Below, piece by piece: positions 1-6,913 of a DNA stretch of 64,000 nt. The notes beneath the pieces are model-generated. The model saw only the letters and a program-made list of their open reading frames with translations. It was not told where the DNA came from and made no database searches. The DNA is from Pseudacidovorax sp. (lineage in GTDB: Bacteria > Pseudomonadota > Gammaproteobacteria > Burkholderiales > Burkholderiaceae_C), in the NCBI RefSeq assembly GCF_017991995.1, contig NZ_JAGOPN010000006.1, positions 1 to 64,000 on the forward strand. Reading direction: 5' to 3'. Numbering within the stretch: the first letter of the stretch is position 1; every line of letters begins with the position of its first letter. Position numbers and translations under genes: made by a program.

Positions 1-84
1 ACTCAGGGTGTCGGTCGGTAGGGTCTGAAGCTACCGCCGATGCCTGTCGATGTCCCTACATCCCGGCTCCTCGCCCTTTCTTAC

Positions 85-108
85 GGTTTGGTTGATGGAA
101 ACCAAACC
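85..108. repeat. Perfect 9-bp inverted repeat (hairpin)
   Basis: GGTTTGGTT (85-93) is followed by a 6-base loop and AACCAAACC (100-108). Neither strand shows a T-run, so it is not a clear intrinsic terminator. It sits immediately beside the REP-like element and may be part of the same mobile or structural repeat unit. Confidence 0.6.
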
Positions 109-216
109 ATACAAGCCTGTCGAAGCCCCGCGCGGGCGCTGCGTCGCACCGGTCAGGGCGGGTCGGACGTTGGCGCCGCGCGCCGTCATGCCCTTCGACA
201 AGCTCAGGGCGAACGG
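109..216. repeat. REP-like element with CTTCGACAAGCTCAGG core
   Basis: Positions 190-213 carry CCCTTCGACAAGCTCAGGG followed by CGAACGG. A related, diverged, oppositely oriented half (GCCTGTCGAAGCCCC) lies at 114-129. This core is a widespread intergenic repeat in proteobacteria; its spurious translations contain strings such as FDKLRANG or RPELVEGH, and these appear here in different frames. The recognition rests on general knowledge of the repeat; copy number in this genome is not visible from one window. Confidence 0.6.
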
Positions 217-475
217 ACTCGGAGGCCGCCGGCGGCAAATCCGGCCGTTCGGGACCACCGTCGAGGCGGGGGATGGCGGTGTGCGTGCGGAGGTGCCATT
301 CGCGGCGCCGTGCAGTGCCCAAAGCACGTCGGTGGAGAGCGAGCACCCGTGTGGTGAGGCAAGCCGGTCAGCGCGAGCGTGCACCGGGAGCGCGCATGCC
401 GACGTCCTCCGCCGGGTTAGCGGTACACCGCTGGTGCGCCCCGACATAGCGCGCCGCACCGAGCTGCTCTGCCCT

Positions 476-514
476 CGGCTCGGCTCGGCTCGGCTCGGCT
501 CGGCTCGGCTCGGC
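476..514. repeat. CGGCT pentanucleotide tandem tract
   Basis: Seven uninterrupted copies of CGGCT are followed by a partial CGGC. Directly downstream (515-552) is a looser run of CCATA/CCATG-like units. The tract is outside any supported gene, so slippage would alter spacing upstream of the kdp promoter by multiples of 5 bp. Confidence 0.85.
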
Positions 515-628
515 ATCACCATATCCATGGCCATAACCATCGCCATACCGATGCCACCGGCCGATCGCTGAGGCAGACCCCGCAGCGCCCCCGATCGCAT
601 ACCCCCGCGTCTCGATCTTTACGCCGTT

Positions 629-657
629 TTGATACGGCACCGGCCAGTCTCTACACC
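629..657 (+). promoter_or_regulatory. Candidate sigma-70 promoter of the kdp operon
   Basis: TTGATA (629-634) and TACACC (652-657) are separated by 17 bp, which puts the transcription start near 664. No KdpE operator sequence can be assigned with confidence. Confidence 0.5.
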
Positions 658-683
658 GTCTTGAGGCGCCCCTTCAGACACTG

Positions 684-709
684 CCAGCCATCGTCTTTTC
701 GATGACTGG
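684..709 (+). promoter_or_regulatory. Dyad/hairpin immediately before the first kdp ORF
   Basis: CCAG-C-CATCG (684-693) pairs with CGATG-A-CTGG (700-709) around a TCTTTT loop, with one internal mismatch. The right arm abuts the GGAG ribosome binding site (708-711) of the ORF at 718. It could be an operator for KdpE or an RNA hairpin affecting translation; the sequence does not decide between these. Confidence 0.45.
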
Positions 710-717
710 AGTGAGAA

Positions 718-822
718 ATGGACATCGTCTGGCTCGTCGCCATCGCCGCCCTGTGGGCCGGCATGGTGGCGCTGGTGTATGCGCTGGCCGCCATGGAGCG
801 GCCGAACGGGAGCCGGCCATGA
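718..822 (+). CDS. Small membrane protein preceding kdpF (34 aa)
   Basis: This 34-residue ORF starts with ATG six bases after a GGAG ribosome binding site. It encodes one hydrophobic segment (about residues 3-25: [20 protein letters not shown]...) and a short polar tail ending in ERPNGSRP. Its TGA overlaps the ATG of kdpF (ATGATG at 819-824), which suggests translational coupling. I do not recognise a family. Position and topology suggest a second KdpF-like micropeptide bound to the Kdp complex, but this is inference. The clean start signal, coupling and GC-rich third positions support real coding. Confidence 0.6.
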   Translation: MDIVWLVAIAALWAGMVALVYALAAMERPNGSRP

Positions 823-917
823 TGTCGCTCGCCGCCCTCTACGGACTGGCCGGCACGCTGGCCGCCCTGCTGCTGGCCTACCTGGTCTATGCACTGATCC
901 GGGCGGAGGACTTCTGA
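822..917 (+). CDS. kdpF: K(+)-transporting ATPase subunit KdpF
   Basis: The 31-residue product is a single transmembrane helix (about residues 4-25) ending in [11 protein letters not shown], which matches the KdpF tail of other bacteria (LVYALINAEAF in E. coli). KdpF is a lipid-like stabiliser of the KdpABC potassium pump in the inner membrane. An upstream ATG at 819 is in frame and adds one Met. Its stop codon overlaps the kdpA start (TGATG), as is usual in kdp operons. Confidence 0.85.
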   Translation: MSLAALYGLAGTLAALLLAYLVYALIRAEDF

Positions 918-2716
918 TGACCGCCTCCGCCTGGACCCTCCTGGCCGTCTTCCTCGGCCTGCTGCTGCTCCTCGCCTGGCCGCTGGGCCGCTGGCTCGCC
1001 GCGCTCTGCGAAGGCCGCATGCCGCGCTGGATCGCACGCGTCGAAGCCCCGCTCTACCGCCTGGCCGGCGTCGAGCCCAATGCCTCGATGGGTTGGATGA
1101 GCTACGCCCTCGCCCTGCTCGCCTTCAATGCCCTGGGCGCCCTGGTCGTCTACGGCCTGCAACGCCTGCAGGCCCTGCTGCCGCTCAACCCGGCCGGTCT
1201 GCCGGCCGTCTCGGGCGACTCGGCCTTCAACACCGCACTCAGCTTCGCCACCAACACCAACTGGCAGGGCTACGCCGGCGAGAGCACCATGAGCTACCTC
1301 ACGCAGATGCTGGCGCTGACGGTGCAGAACTTCCTCTCGGCGGCGACCGGCATCGCCGTGGCCTTCGCGCTGATCCGCGGCTTCGCGGCCCGCGGCGAGG
1401 CGGGCCGCCGCAGCGCCCGCTTCGGCGCCATCGGCAATGCCTGGGCCGATCTCACGCGGCTCACGCTGTGGCTGCTGCTGCCGATCGCCTTCGTACTGGC
1501 ACTCGTCTTCGTCAGCCAGGGCACGATCCAGAACTTCGACGGCTACAAGACCGTCACGACGATCGAGGCGACCGTCTACCAAGACCCGCAGAACGGCCCC
1601 GACGGCCAGCCGCTGAAGGACGCCGCCGGCAATCCCGTCACCAAGGAAGCCACCACGCAGTCGCAGACCCTGCCCATGGGCCCCGTCGCCTCGCAGGAGG
1701 CCATCAAGATGCTGGGCACCAATGGCGGCGGCTACTTCAACGCCAACTCGGCCCATCCCTTCGAGAACCCGACGGCGCTGACCAACCTGCTGCAGATGCT
1801 GGCCATCTTCGCCATCCCGGCAGCGCTGTGCCTGGCCTTCGGCCAGGTGGTGGGCGACCGGCGCCAGGGTTGGGCGATCCTGGGTGCGATGACGGCGATC
1901 TTCGTCGTCGGCGTGATCGTCGCCACGGGCGCCGAGCAGGCCGGCAACCCACTGCTGGCCGCCCTGGGCGTGGACCCGTCGGCCGGCAACTGGGAGGGCA
2001 AGGACCTGCGCTTCGGCATCGCCGCCTCGGCCCTGTTCGCCGTGGTCACGACGGCGGCCTCATGCGGCGCGGTGATCGCCATGCACGACTCGCTCACACC
2101 GCTGGGCGGGCTGGTCACGCTGGTCATGATGCAACTGGGCGAGGTGGTGTTCGGCGGCGTGGGCTCGGGCCTGTACGGCATGCTGGTGTTCGCCATCCTG
2201 GCGGTGTTCATCGCCGGCCTCATGATCGGCCGCACGCCGGAGTACCTCGGCAAGAAGATCGAGGTCTACGAGATGAAGCTGATCGCCATCGCCATCCTGG
2301 TGACGCCCATCCTGGTGCTGCTGGGCACGGCCGTGGCGGTGAGCGTGGAGGCTGGCCGCGCCGGCATCGCCAACCCGGGGGCGCATGGCTTCTCGGAGAT
2401 CCTGTACGCCTTCACCTCGGCCGCCAACAACAACGGCAGCGCCTTCGCCGGCCTCTCGGCCAACACGCCCTTCTACAACACGATGCTGGGCGTGGCCACC
2501 TGGCTGGGCCGCTTCGCCGTGATGGTGCCGGTGCTGGCCATTGCCGGCGCCCTGGCCGCCAAGCAGCGCCTGCCGGTGACGGCCGGCACGCTGCCCACCC
2601 ATGGACCGCTGTTCGTGGTGCTGCTGATCGGCACGGTGCTGCTCGTCGGCCTGCTCAACTATGTGCCGGCGCTGGCCCTGGGCCCCATCGTCGAGCAACT
2701 GATGCTCTGGAAGTAA
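917..2716 (+). CDS. kdpA: K(+)-transporting ATPase subunit KdpA
   Basis: This 599-residue polytopic membrane protein is the potassium-binding and channel-like subunit of the KdpFABC ATPase. Filter-loop regions typical of the family are visible: [11 protein letters not shown] near residue 112, [13 protein letters not shown] near 270, and [10 protein letters not shown] near 505. The start at 917 overlaps the kdpF stop and begins MTASAWTLL, giving normal family length. A periplasmic insertion rich in charged residues ([12 protein letters not shown] region) is also typical. The gene is followed 10 bp later by kdpB, with an AAGGAG site at 2715-2720 for it. Confidence 0.97.
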   Translation: MTASAWTLLAVFLGLLLLLAWPLGRWLAALCEGRMPRWIARVEAPLYRLAGVEPNASMGWMSYALALLAFNALGALVVYGLQRLQALLPLNPAGLPAVSGDSAFNTALSFATNTNWQGYAGESTMSYLTQMLALTVQNFLSAATGIAVAFALIRGFAARGEAGRRSARFGAIGNAWADLTRLTLWLLLPIAFVLALVFVSQGTIQNFDGYKTVTTIEATVYQDPQNGPDGQPLKDAAGNPVTKEATTQSQTLPMGPVASQEAIKMLGTNGGGYFNANSAHPFENPTALTNLLQMLAIFAIPAALCLAFGQVVGDRRQGWAILGAMTAIFVVGVIVATGAEQAGNPLLAALGVDPSAGNWEGKDLRFGIAASALFAVVTTAASCGAVIAMHDSLTPLGGLVTLVMMQLGEVVFGGVGSGLYGMLVFAILAVFIAGLMIGRTPEYLGKKIEVYEMKLIAIAILVTPILVLLGTAVAVSVEAGRAGIANPGAHGFSEILYAFTSAANNNGSAFAGLSANTPFYNTMLGVATWLGRFAVMVPVLAIAGALAAKQRLPVTAGTLPTHGPLFVVLLIGTVLLVGLLNYVPALALGPIVEQLMLWK

Positions 2717-2726
2717 GGAGCGCCCC

Positions 2727-4898
2727 ATGAACAACAACACGCTTTCCCTGTTCGACGGCGCGCTGGTGCGCCCCGCGCTCGTCGCGTCCTTCACCAAGAT
2801 GAGCCCGCGCGTGCAGTGGCGCAACCCGGTGATGTTCGTCGTCTACGTCGGCAGCATCCTGACCACGCTCTTGTGGGTGCACAGCCTCAACTTTCCCGGC
2901 GACACCGGCATGCGGCCCGGCTTCATCCTCGCGGTCTCGCTGTGGCTGTGGTTCACCGTGCTCTTCGCCAACTTTGCCGAGGCGCTGGCCGAAGGCCGCA
3001 GCAAGGCGCAGGCCGCCTCGCTGCGTAGCCTGCGCAAGGACAGCTGGGCGAAGAAGCTCGAAGGCGCGCCACGCGAGATGGCGCGGCTGGCCGAGCAGCT
3101 GGCCCGCGTGCGTGCCGAGGGCACGGCGCCCGAGCCCGCCACGGCCAATTCCACCAGCGCCATCTGGCGACCCGAGCGCGCCACCAACCTGCGCAAGGGT
3201 GACGTGGTGCTGGTCGAGGTCGGCGACATGATTCCGCTGGACGGCGAGGTCATCGAAGGCGTGGCCTCGGTGGACGAATCGGCCATCACCGGCGAATCGG
3301 CGCCGGTGGTGCGCGAGTCCGGCGGCGACTTCTCCTCCGTCACCGGCGGCACCCGCGTGCTGTCGGACTGGCTGGTGGTGCGCATCGGCGTCAACCCGGG
3401 CGAGTCCTTCCTGGACCGCATGATCGGCATGGTGGAAGGCGCCAAGCGCGCCCGCACGCCCAACGAGATCGCGCTGACCATCCTGCTGGTGGCGCTGACG
3501 CTGGTCTTCCTGATGGTGACGGTGACGCTGCTGCCCTATTCGCTCTTCAGCGTGCAGGCGGCGGGCACCGGCACGGTGGTGTCCATCACCGCGCTGGTGG
3601 CGCTGCTGGTGTGCCTGATCCCGACCACCATCGGCGGCCTGCTGTCGGCCGTGGGCGTGGCCGGCATGAGCCGCATGATGCAGGCCAACGTGATCGCCAC
3701 CTCGGGCCGCGCCGTCGAGGCCGCGGGCGACGTGGACGTGCTGCTGCTGGACAAGACCGGCACCATCACCCACGGCAACCGCCAGGCCTCGGCCTTCCTG
3801 CCGGCGCCGGGCGTGAACAAGGCGCGCCTGGCCCATGCGGCGCAACTGGCCTCGCTGGCCGACGAGACGCCCGAGGGCCGCAGCATCGTCGAGCTGGCCC
3901 GCCGCGAGGGCGTGGACGTCGCGCCCGTCGACGGCGCCGTCTTCGTGCCCTTCACCGCCCAGACGCGCATGAGCGGCGCCGACCTGCCCGCCGCCGCGCT
4001 GGACCTGGCGGGCGACCCCGTGCCGCTGCGCAAGGGCGCGGTGGAGGCCGTGCGCCGCCATGTCGAGACCCTGCGCGGCACCATGCCGCCCGAGCTGCTG
4101 CGTGCCGCCGACGAGGTGGCCCGCCGCGGCAGCACGCCGCTGGCGGTGGCCGAGGGCGCCCGCGTGCTGGGCATCGTGGAGCTCAAGGACATCGTCAAGA
4201 CCGGCATCCGCGAGCGCTTCGCGCAGCTGCGGCGCATGGGCATCCGCACGGTGATGATCACGGGCGACAACAAGCTCACCGCCGCCGCCATCGCCGCAGA
4301 GGCGGGCGTGGACGACTTCCTGGCCGAGGCCACACCCGAGGACAAGCTCAAGCTGATCCGCCAGTACCAGTCCGATGGCCGGCTGGTGGCCATGACGGGC
4401 GACGGCACCAACGACGCGCCCGCCCTGGCCCAGGCCGACGTGGCGGTGGCCATGGGCAGCGGCACGCAGGCCGCCAAGGAGGCCGGCAACATGGTCGACC
4501 TGGACTCCAACCCCACCAAGCTGCTGGAGGTGGTGGAGACCGGCAAGGCCCTCTTGATGACGCGCGGCGCGCTCACCACCTTCAGCATCGCCAACGACGT
4601 GGCGAAGTACTTCGCCATCATCCCGGCCATCTTCGTGAGCACCTATCCGCAGCTGGCGGCGCTCAACGTGATGCGGCTGGAAAGCCCCTCCTCGGCCATC
4701 CTGAGCGCGGTGATCTTCAACGCGCTGATCATCGTCTTCCTCATCCCGCTGGCGCTCAAGGGCGTGCGATACCGGCCCATCGGCGCCGCCGCGCTGCTGC
4801 GCCGCAACCTGGCCATCTACGGCCTGGGCGGCCTGCTGGTGCCCTTCGTCGGCATCAAGCTCATCGACCTGCTGCTGGCCGCGGTCGGCCTGGTCTGA
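2727..4898 (+). CDS. kdpB: K(+)-transporting P-type ATPase KdpB
   Basis: The 723-residue catalytic subunit energises high-affinity potassium uptake by ATP hydrolysis. The phosphorylation motif DKTGTIT has its aspartate at residue 342, the actuator motif TGES lies near 188, and the hinge motif [10 protein letters not shown] lies near 555. Membrane helices flank these domains as in other KdpB proteins. The length is slightly above the 680-690 usual for the family because of an insertion around residues 120-145 ([18 protein letters not shown]) before the actuator domain. It sits between kdpA and kdpC in the standard order. Confidence 0.97.
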   Translation: MNNNTLSLFDGALVRPALVASFTKMSPRVQWRNPVMFVVYVGSILTTLLWVHSLNFPGDTGMRPGFILAVSLWLWFTVLFANFAEALAEGRSKAQAASLRSLRKDSWAKKLEGAPREMARLAEQLARVRAEGTAPEPATANSTSAIWRPERATNLRKGDVVLVEVGDMIPLDGEVIEGVASVDESAITGESAPVVRESGGDFSSVTGGTRVLSDWLVVRIGVNPGESFLDRMIGMVEGAKRARTPNEIALTILLVALTLVFLMVTVTLLPYSLFSVQAAGTGTVVSITALVALLVCLIPTTIGGLLSAVGVAGMSRMMQANVIATSGRAVEAAGDVDVLLLDKTGTITHGNRQASAFLPAPGVNKARLAHAAQLASLADETPEGRSIVELARREGVDVAPVDGAVFVPFTAQTRMSGADLPAAALDLAGDPVPLRKGAVEAVRRHVETLRGTMPPELLRAADEVARRGSTPLAVAEGARVLGIVELKDIVKTGIRERFAQLRRMGIRTVMITGDNKLTAAAIAAEAGVDDFLAEATPEDKLKLIRQYQSDGRLVAMTGDGTNDAPALAQADVAVAMGSGTQAAKEAGNMVDLDSNPTKLLEVVETGKALLMTRGALTTFSIANDVAKYFAIIPAIFVSTYPQLAALNVMRLESPSSAILSAVIFNALIIVFLIPLALKGVRYRPIGAAALLRRNLAIYGLGGLLVPFVGIKLIDLLLAAVGLV

Positions 4899-4917
4899 AC
4901 CCGTGGAGATCTTCACC

Positions 4918-5502
4918 ATGACGAAGCAAAACCTCGTGCGGCCCTGCCTGGTGCTGTTCACCGCCCTGAGCGTGATCACCGGCGTGGTCTATCCCCTGGC
5001 CGTGACCGGCGTGGCCGGCGCGCTGTTCCCGAAGCAGGCCGCCGGCAGCCTGGTGGAGCAAAACGGCAAGGCCGTGGGCTCGGCCCTCATCGGCCAGAAC
5101 TTCAGCGACCCCGGCCATTTCTGGGGCCGGCCCTCGGCCACCGCGCCGCAGCCCTACAACGGCAGCGGCTCCTCGGGCTCCAACCAGGGGCCGCTCAACC
5201 CGGCGCTGACCGATGCCGTGAAGGCCCGCGTCGAGGCCCTGCGCGCCGCCGACCCGGGCAACACGGCGCCGGTGCCGGCCGACCTGGCGACGGCCTCGGC
5301 CAGCGGGCTCGATCCGCACATCAGCCCCGAGGCGGCGCGCTACCAAGCGGCACGGGTGGCGCGGGTGCGCGGCCTGAGCGCCATCCAGGTCCAGCAACTG
5401 ATCGACGCGCAGGTGCAGCGGCCCGCGCTGCCCTTCCTGGGCGAGCCGACCGTCAATGTGCTGGCGCTCAACCTGGCGCTGGACGCGTTGGCCAAGCGCT
5501 GA
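4918..5502 (+). CDS. kdpC: K(+)-transporting ATPase subunit KdpC
   Basis: KdpC (194 residues) has one N-terminal membrane helix (about residues 8-32) and a periplasmic domain, and is needed for assembly and ATP affinity of the Kdp pump. Signature stretches SGSSGSNQGP and GLDPHISP...YQAARVARVRG are present. I chose ATG 4918 because GGAG lies at 4905-4908; an in-frame ATG at 4903 would overlap that site. The gene starts 19 bp after kdpB. Confidence 0.95.
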   Translation: MTKQNLVRPCLVLFTALSVITGVVYPLAVTGVAGALFPKQAAGSLVEQNGKAVGSALIGQNFSDPGHFWGRPSATAPQPYNGSGSSGSNQGPLNPALTDAVKARVEALRAADPGNTAPVPADLATASASGLDPHISPEAARYQAARVARVRGLSAIQVQQLIDAQVQRPALPFLGEPTVNVLALNLALDALAKR

Positions 5503-5517
5503 GCGACGAGGCCATCC

Positions 5518-5862
5518 ATGGGCTACGCCGCCTACCGTGAACATCCGGGCCGCCTGCTGCCCGTGCACCAGACGCGCTTCCAGGTCCTGGACGTGACGGT
5601 GCCCTGCACGGCCGCCTGCGGCATCCGCCGCGCCCTCGCCACCTGCCCCGACGCGGGCGTGCTGCGCTGCGAGCCGCTGCTGCATGAGCCGCCGACCGCG
5701 CGCCACGACGTGCTGCGCGTGCGGCTTGCCATCCGCCTGCCGGCGCTGCGCTACGCGCAGGTGCTGCACCTGCTGCTGGACACCTGCCCGACCGGCGAGA
5801 TCGGCCGCCTGATCGGCTGGCGGGAACACCTCGACCGCTGCCGCCCGCGCCATGCTGGCTGA
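5518..5862 (+). CDS. Hypothetical protein in kdp operon (114 aa)
   Basis: This ORF begins 15 bp after kdpC and has the strongly GC-biased third positions of its neighbours, so I regard it as real. It encodes a soluble 114-residue protein with six cysteines (for example PCTAACG, CPDAG, LRCEP, DTCP, DRC) and several histidines. That could mean metal binding or disulfides, but I do not recognise a family. There is no signal peptide. The stop overlaps the start of the next small ORF. Its place between kdpC and kdpD suggests an accessory role in potassium uptake or its control; that is inference. Confidence 0.6.
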   Translation: MGYAAYREHPGRLLPVHQTRFQVLDVTVPCTAACGIRRALATCPDAGVLRCEPLLHEPPTARHDVLRVRLAIRLPALRYAQVLHLLLDTCPTGEIGRLIGWREHLDRCRPRHAG

Positions 5863-5971
5863 CCTGCTGGCCGCCGGGCTGGCCTTCGCGGCCGTGCTGC
5901 TGCCGGCCGGGGTGGCTTGGTTGATCGTGCGCGGCTGCGAGCGCCATGCGCGCCGCCGCCGGCCGCACTGA
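5852..5971 (+). CDS. Small membrane protein with Arg-rich tail (39 aa)
   Basis: The ATG at 5852 lies within the last codons of the preceding ORF, an 11-bp overlap typical of translational coupling. The product has one hydrophobic helix (about residues 2-27) followed by a tail with seven arginines and three histidines (RGCERHARRRRPH). By the positive-inside rule the tail should be cytoplasmic. No family is recognised. It resembles the pre-kdpF peptide only in being a single-span micropeptide. Confidence 0.5.
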   Translation: MLADLLAAGLAFAAVLLPAGVAWLIVRGCERHARRRRPH

Positions 5972-6016
5972 CACGGCCCACCGTTTCCGCCCTCCGTTTT
6001 TTCCTTTGCATCGACG

Positions 6017-6880
6017 ATGCCTTCCCTCATGTCTTTTCGCGCTTCTTCCTTCTGCTTTCTCGGTACAGGCCTGATCGCCTTCGCCGCCCATGCCCAGTCC
6101 GAGACGCCGACGCCCGCCGCCGCACAGGCGCCCTCGCTCATCACTGCGAACATCTCGCTGACCACCAACTACAAGTTCCGTGGCCAGGACCAGGACGCGC
6201 TGGGCAACAACGGCTTCTACAAGACCAGCGCCGTCAAGCCCGCCGTCCAGGGCGGCTTCGACTACGCCCACGAGAGCGGCTTCTACGTCGGCAACTGGAA
6301 CTCGAGCGTGAACTGGCTGGCGGGCAACTCCATCGAGAGCGACATCTACGGCGGCTACAAGTTCAAGGCCGGCCCCTTCGACCTCGACTTCGGTGTCCTG
6401 ACCTACATCTATCCCGGCAACCGCACCGGCAACACCACCGAGCTGTACGGCGCCGCCACCTGGAGTGACGAGGCCATCGGCGCCTTCACCGTCAAGTATT
6501 CCAGCACCGTCTCCAAGGACTACTTCGGCTTCGCCAGCAACCGCACCACCGGCTGGAAGGGCCGCGGCACCGGCTACCTGAACATCGCGTACAGCAAGGA
6601 AATCTTCCCGAAGGTGACGCTGAAGGCCGCCGTCGGCTACACCGCCCTGTCCAGCGACATCCGTCGCAACACGCCCTACAAGAGCTACGTGGACTACAAC
6701 GTGGGCGCCACCTACGACTTCGGCGGCGGCCTGAGCCTGACCGGCGCCATCGTCGGCGCCAACAAGAAGGACGCCTACCAAGCCACCACCGGCCAGCTCG
6801 TGCTGCCCGCCGGCACCTTCACGACCAGCGAGTCGCCCAACAAGGCACGCTTCATCGCCACGCTGACCAAGACCTTCTAA
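6017..6880 (+). CDS. TorF-family putative porin
   Basis: The 287-residue protein has a signal peptide (cleavage after AHAQ near residue 28) and repeated alternating beta-strand patterns ending in an aromatic terminus (LTKTF), as expected for an outer-membrane barrel. The motif ISLTTNYKFRGQDQD near the mature N-terminus is characteristic of the Gcw_chp/TorF family (TIGR02001). Its substrate is unknown. It lies between kdpC and kdpD on the same strand, so it may help potassium cross the outer membrane or simply share regulation. A later ATG at 6029 would also leave a normal signal peptide. Confidence 0.85.
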   Translation: MPSLMSFRASSFCFLGTGLIAFAAHAQSETPTPAAAQAPSLITANISLTTNYKFRGQDQDALGNNGFYKTSAVKPAVQGGFDYAHESGFYVGNWNSSVNWLAGNSIESDIYGGYKFKAGPFDLDFGVLTYIYPGNRTGNTTELYGAATWSDEAIGAFTVKYSSTVSKDYFGFASNRTTGWKGRGTGYLNIAYSKEIFPKVTLKAAVGYTALSSDIRRNTPYKSYVDYNVGATYDFGGGLSLTGAIVGANKKDAYQATTGQLVLPAGTFTTSESPNKARFIATLTKTF

Positions 6881-6913
6881 GGTCGGCCAGCCCGCTGCTA
6901 ACCTGCCGACCCG

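Larger units (their letters stand above)
1..660. other. Gene-free region upstream of the kdp operon
   Basis: I see no convincing gene here. Open frames exist on both strands, but they run through repeats and lack a ribosome binding site and family resemblance. The stretch holds a perfect 9-bp hairpin, a REP-like repeat pair and a CGGCT tandem tract, listed separately, and it ends with the kdp promoter. A gene ending just before position 1 cannot be excluded. Confidence 0.6.

Noticed and set aside
31-640. Several open frames of 90-190 codons on both strands upstream of kdp
   Set aside because: They translate the REP-like core and the CGGCT tract (Ser-Arg-Ala-Glu-Pro repeats), have no ribosome binding sites and resemble no family.
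2655-4979. Long antisense open frame (over 700 codons) opposite kdpB
   Set aside because: It is His/Arg/Gln-rich, typical of the antisense of very GC-rich genes; kdpB on the other strand is unmistakable. The same applies to other long frames opposite or out of phase with real genes.
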